This document shows positions 60,775-64,000 of a stretch of 64,000 bases of DNA, piece after piece (within the stretch, counting starts at the first letter, position 1; each line of letters opens with the position of its first letter). The notes below the pieces were generated by a model. That model was not told the origin of the DNA and made no database searches. It was given only the letters and a program-made list of their open reading frames with translations. A program made the translations under genes and the position numbers. Source of the stretch: Streptomyces rubrogriseus (lineage in GTDB: Bacteria; Actinomycetota; Actinomycetes; Streptomycetales; Streptomycetaceae); the NCBI RefSeq assembly GCF_027947575.1, contig NZ_CP116256.1:1736001-1800000 (forward strand), in the 5' to 3' direction.

Positions 60775-60815
60775 CCGGCCGCGGTGCCCATCCGACCCCG
60801 CTGCACCGCGGCCGG
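60775..60815 (+). terminator. Hairpin between malG and aglA
   Basis: CCGGCCGCGGTG and CACCGCGGCCGG form a 12-bp perfect stem around a 17-base loop, 20 bp past malG. It probably ends or weakens transcription from malEFG before aglA. Confidence 0.7.
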
Positions 60816-60890
60816 CCGCCTCTTCCGCCACCGACGCCTCGACTCCGTACCGCTCCGTTTCGCTTCGTTTCGCTACGTACCAAGGACGAC

Positions 60891-62573
60891 ATGAGCCAGC
60901 AGCCTTCCGCCGCACCGGCCCCCACCTCCGCCGTCGCCACCGTCTCCGAGCGCCACGACTGGTGGCGGGACGCGGTCATCTACCAGGTGTACCCGCGCAG
61001 CTTCGCCGACAGCAACGGCGACGGCATGGGCGACCTGGAGGGTGTCCGCACCCGCCTGCCGTACCTGCGCGACCTGGGCGTGGACGCCGTGTGGCTCAGC
61101 CCCTTCTACGCCTCCCCGCAGGCCGACGCCGGTTACGACGTCGCCGACTACCGGGCCGTCGACCCCATGTTCGGCACCCTGCTGGACGCCGACGCGCTGA
61201 TCCGCGACGCCCACGCGCTGGGCCTGCGCATCATCGTCGACCTGGTGCCGAACCACTCCTCCGACCAGTACGAGTGGTTCAAGCGCGCCCTCGCCGAGGG
61301 CCCCGGCTCCCCCTCCCGGGACCGCTACCACTTCCGCCCCGGCAAGGGCAAGAACGGCGAACTTCCGCCCAACGACTGGGAGTCCATCTTCGGCGGCCCC
61401 GCCTGGACCCGGGTCACCGAGCCCGACGGCACGCCGGGGGAGTGGTACCTGCACCTGTTCGCGCCCGAGCAGCCCGACTTCAACTGGGAGCACCCGGCCG
61501 TCGGCGACGAGTTCCGCTCCATCCTGCGGTTCTGGCTGGACATGGGCGTGGACGGCTTCCGCATCGACGTCGCCCACGGCATGGTGAAGGCCGAGGGCCT
61601 GCCCGACCTGGGGTCCCACGAGCAGTTGAAGCTGCTGGGCAACGATGTCATGCCGTTCTTCGACCAGGACGGCGTGCACGCCATCTACCGGCAGTGGCGC
61701 CGCATCCTCGACGAGTACAGCGGAGAGCGTATCTTCGTCGCCGAGGCGTGGACCCCGACCGTCGAGCGCACCGCCAACTACGTGCGCCCCGACGAGCTGC
61801 ACCAGGCGTTCAACTTCCAGTACCTGGGCACCCACTGGGACGCCGAGGAGCTGCGCACGGTCATCGACCGCACCCTCGACGCCATGCGCCCCGTCGGCGC
61901 CCCCGCCACCTGGGTCCTGTCCAACCACGACGTCACCCGGCACGCCACCCGCTTCGCCAACCCGGCGGGCCTCGGCACCCAGATCCGCCTGGCCGGCGAC
62001 CGCGAGCTGGGCCTGCGCCGGGCCCGCGCCGCCACCCTCCTCATGCTGGCCCTGCCCGGCTCGGCCTACGTCTACCAGGGCGAGGAGCTGGGCCTCCCGG
62101 ACGTCGTCGACCTGCCCGACGAGGTCCGCCAGGACCCGGCGTACTTCCGCGGCGCGGGCCAGGACGGCTTCCGCGACGGCTGCCGGGTGCCGATCCCGTG
62201 GACCCGCGAGGGCTCCTCGTACGGCTTCGGCGACGGCGGCAGCTGGCTGCCGCAGCCGGCGGGCTGGGGCGAGCTGAGCGTCGAGGCGCAGACCGGTGAG
62301 CCCGGCTCGACCCTGGAGCTGTACCGCGAGGCCCTGGCCGTCCGCCGCTCCACCGCCGACCTCGGCGCGGGCGACGCGGTCGAGTGGCTGCGCGCCCCGG
62401 AGGGCGTCGTCGCCTTCCGGCGCGGGGACTTCGTGTGCGTCGCCAACACCACCGGCGAGTCGGTGGCGGTGCCCGCACACGGGCGCGTCCTGCTGGCCAG
62501 CGGGGAGATCACCGAGGCGGCCGGCGAGGCGAAGGTACCGGCGGACACGACGGTGTGGTGGACCCGCGCCTGA
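60891..62573 (+). CDS. aglA: Intracellular alpha-glucosidase AglA (GH13)
   Basis: A 560-aa GH13 enzyme without signal peptide, hydrolysing imported maltose and short maltodextrins to glucose. Region I DLVPNHSS; nucleophile D226 (GFRIDVAHGM); acid/base E285 (FVAEAW); third Asp D347 (LSNHDVTRH). Opening block VIYQVYPRSFADSNGDGMGDL is typical of the oligo-1,6-/alpha-glucosidase group. ATG behind CAAGGACGAC. It follows malG by 136 bp and may have its own promoter in the T/C-rich CCGTTTCGCTTCG region. Confidence 0.92.
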   Translation: MSQQPSAAPAPTSAVATVSERHDWWRDAVIYQVYPRSFADSNGDGMGDLEGVRTRLPYLRDLGVDAVWLSPFYASPQADAGYDVADYRAVDPMFGTLLDADALIRDAHALGLRIIVDLVPNHSSDQYEWFKRALAEGPGSPSRDRYHFRPGKGKNGELPPNDWESIFGGPAWTRVTEPDGTPGEWYLHLFAPEQPDFNWEHPAVGDEFRSILRFWLDMGVDGFRIDVAHGMVKAEGLPDLGSHEQLKLLGNDVMPFFDQDGVHAIYRQWRRILDEYSGERIFVAEAWTPTVERTANYVRPDELHQAFNFQYLGTHWDAEELRTVIDRTLDAMRPVGAPATWVLSNHDVTRHATRFANPAGLGTQIRLAGDRELGLRRARAATLLMLALPGSAYVYQGEELGLPDVVDLPDEVRQDPAYFRGAGQDGFRDGCRVPIPWTREGSSYGFGDGGSWLPQPAGWGELSVEAQTGEPGSTLELYREALAVRRSTADLGAGDAVEWLRAPEGVVAFRRGDFVCVANTTGESVAVPAHGRVLLASGEITEAAGEAKVPADTTVWWTRA

Positions 62574-62591
62574 CGCTCCCTGCGCACCGTT

Positions 62592-62630
62592 GAGGGCCCG
62601 CTGCTTCCCCCGGGGGAGCGGCGGGCCCTC
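62592..62630. terminator. Bidirectional-type hairpin behind aglA
   Basis: GAGGGCCCGC and GCGGGCCCTC form a 10-bp stem; CCCCCGGGGG inside makes a second palindrome. It lies 18 bp past the aglA stop and separates it from the secreted GH13 gene. Confidence 0.75.
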
Positions 62631-62694
62631 GCGCGTCCGCCCGGCCTGTCCCGGTGACCCGGGCAAGTCCTGTGAAAATCCTTTCCGTTACTTT

Positions 62695-62719
62695 CGCAAG
62701 TCTTGCCGCAAGACTTGCG
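62695..62719. promoter_or_regulatory. MalR-type operator, 25-bp palindrome
   Basis: CGCAAGTCTTGC and GCAAGACTTGCG are perfectly complementary 12-bp arms around one C. It contains two CTTGC and two GCAAG half-sites and lies 64 bp upstream of the secreted GH13 gene. It is the most symmetric such site in the window. Confidence 0.78.
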
Positions 62720-62782
62720 ACGGCGTTACGGTCTCGCCGGGGTCGGACCCGAACGAGCCGTACTCGCAAGGAGCTCACGCCT

Positions 62783-64000
62783 GTGATACCGAGATGGCCG
62801 GTGCCTGCCACGCGCCGTACCGCACGAGTGAGACGGGTCGCGGCCGTCACCGTGACCGCGCTCGCCGCCGCCCTGCTTCCCCCGCTCGCCGCCCGGGCCG
62901 ACGCCCCGCCCGCGCCCCCGTCCGACGCGAAGCTGGCGAAGACCGCCGCACGCCACGACCTGACGCGTGAGCAGTTCTACTTCGTCCTTCCGGACCGCTT
63001 CGCCAACGGGGACGCCGGGAACGACCGCGGCGGCCTGACCGGAACCCGGCTCGCCACCGGCTACGACCCCACCGACAAGGGCTTCTACCAGGGCGGCGAC
63101 CTCAAGGGGCTGACCGAGAAGCTCGACTACATCAAGGGGCTGGGCACCACCTCCATCTGGATGGCGCCCATCTTCAGGAACCAGCCCGTGCAGGGCACCG
63201 GCAAGGACGCCTCGGCCGGCTACCACGGCTACTGGATCACCGACTTCACCCAGGTCGACCCGCACTTCGGCACCAACCAGGACCTCAAGAACCTCATCTC
63301 CAAGGCCCACGCCAAGGGCATGAAGGTCTTCTTCGACGTCATCACCAACCACACCGCCGACGTCGTCGACTACGAGGAGAAGTCCTACGACTACCTCTCC
63401 AAGGGTGCCTTCCCGTACCTGACCAAGGACGGGCAGCCCTTCGACGACGCCGACTACGCGGACGGCGAGCGCCGCTTCCCCCGCGTGGACGCCGGCTCCT
63501 TCCCGCGCACCCCGACGGTCCCGGCCGCCAAGAAGAACCTCAAGGTGCCGTCCTGGCTCAACGACCCGGCGATGTACCACAACCGGGGCGACTCCACCTG
63601 GGCCGGCGAGTCCGCCACCTACGGCGACTTCAACGGCCTCGACGACCTGTGGACCGAGCGTCCCGAGGTCGTCGACGGCATGGAGAAGATCTACCAGCGG
63701 TGGGTCAAGGACTTCGCCATCGACGGCTTCCGGATCGACACCGTGAAGCACGTCAACATGGAGTTCTGGACCCAGTGGGCGACCGCGCTGGACGCCTACG
63801 CCGCCAAGAGGGGCCGCGACGACTTCTTCATGTTCGGCGAGGTCTACTCCGCCGACACCTCCGTCACCGCGCCCTACGTCACCGAGGGCCGCCTGGACTC
63901 CACGCTGGACTTCCCCTTCCAGGACGCGGCCCGCGCCTACGCCTCCCAGGGCGGCAGCGCGCAGAAGCTCGCCTCCGTCTTCGGCGACGACTACAAGTAC
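62783..64000 (+). CDS. Secreted GH13 alpha-amylase/pullulanase-type enzyme (5' part)
   Basis: The first 406 codons of a gene running off the window. An N-terminal signal (RRVAAVTVTALAAALLPPLAARA-DAPP, cut near 36-40) shows export. The GH13 barrel begins YFVLPDRFANGDAGNDRGG; region I is FFDVITNHTAD, nucleophile D319 (GFRIDTVKHV), acid/base E353 (FGEVYSAD). The form resembles the amylase half of large bifunctional amylase-pullulanases next to aglA in S. coelicolor (from memory). It should break down starch to maltodextrins for MalEFG. The GTG has CAAGGAGCTCACG in front; a MalR-type operator lies upstream. Confidence 0.88.
   Translation, partial: MIPRWPVPATRRTARVRRVAAVTVTALAAALLPPLAARADAPPAPPSDAKLAKTAARHDLTREQFYFVLPDRFANGDAGNDRGGLTGTRLATGYDPTDKGFYQGGDLKGLTEKLDYIKGLGTTSIWMAPIFRNQPVQGTGKDASAGYHGYWITDFTQVDPHFGTNQDLKNLISKAHAKGMKVFFDVITNHTADVVDYEEKSYDYLSKGAFPYLTKDGQPFDDADYADGERRFPRVDAGSFPRTPTVPAAKKNLKVPSWLNDPAMYHNRGDSTWAGESATYGDFNGLDDLWTERPEVVDGMEKIYQRWVKDFAIDGFRIDTVKHVNMEFWTQWATALDAYAAKRGRDDFFMFGEVYSADTSVTAPYVTEGRLDSTLDFPFQDAARAYASQGGSAQKLASVFGDDYKY

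Noticed and set aside
1..64000. tRNA, rRNA, CRISPR, transposase or phage genes
   Set aside because: Looked for cloverleaf-like TTC-A/CCA segments, regularly spaced repeats and recombinase or transposase motifs; none found.

Overview
The window is high-GC actinobacterial chromosome. Third codon positions are almost all G or C, GTG starts are common, and the gene families are typically Streptomyces (HtaA heme proteins with a LAXTG sorting signal, an XRE/DUF397 pair, a SARP regulator, DmdR-type iron boxes). From memory, the order glnA2-like / nadE / yefM-yoeB / glnE / PAP2 / malR-malEFG-aglA / secreted amylase, and further left efeUOB / hmu-htaA / hmuO / map / panB, matches the core of the Streptomyces coelicolor chromosome around SCO2226-SCO2286. 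I infer a Streptomyces core segment with an accessory stretch at about 35.4-45.8 kb. No tRNA, rRNA, CRISPR array, transposase or phage gene was seen.

Layout. 0-9.4 kb: truncated SDR, Tat-exported PhoD phosphatase, Gfo/Idh/MocA oxidoreductase, Bcr/CflA-type MFS, serine hydrolase, a repeat-filled gap, Rsm22-type methyltransferase, response regulator, TetR regulator, PrimPol-like protein. 9.4-22.3 kb: iron and heme island. It holds efeO-efeB-efeU plus a lipoprotein, the hmuTUV-type heme ABC operon, two divergently read HtaA proteins (one with a sortase signal), an unknown protein, a short PhzF-like protein and heme oxygenase. Three DmdR1/IdeR-like iron boxes sit in front of efeO, between hmuT and htaA, and in front of hmuO, so the island should be switched on together when iron is scarce. 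22.4-35.4 kb: housekeeping genes (map, F420:NADP oxidoreductase, M50 protease, panB, EEP-family protein), an EntS-like MFS, a 1,116-aa SARP regulator and a DrrAB-type exporter.

35.4-45.8 kb is the accessory stretch: a Cmx/AraJ-like MFS, an XRE/DUF397 pair, a metallo-beta-lactamase-fold hydrolase, a 74-aa double-glycine-leader peptide with a strong hairpin behind it, and a FusB-like zinc-finger (FBP) gene behind a DHA2 efflux pump. That pump is preceded by a 24-codon leader ORF with a near-perfect ribosome binding site. Remains of a LysR gene, two TetR regulators, a SCO6745-family protein and a DUF1772-like membrane protein follow.

45.8-55 kb: a glutamine-synthetase-like gene (glnA2 type), a DUF3105/DUF305 pair, nadE, a VOC protein, the yefM-yoeB toxin-antitoxin pair, glnE and a dispersed repeat. 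55-64 kb: PAP2 protein, then the maltose system: malR divergent from malE-malF-malG-aglA, followed by a secreted GH13 enzyme cut by the window end. CTTGC/GCAAG operator-like repeats lie in front of malR/malE and of the secreted enzyme, which suggests one maltodextrin regulon: secreted breakdown, uptake by MalEFG, then intracellular hydrolysis by AglA.
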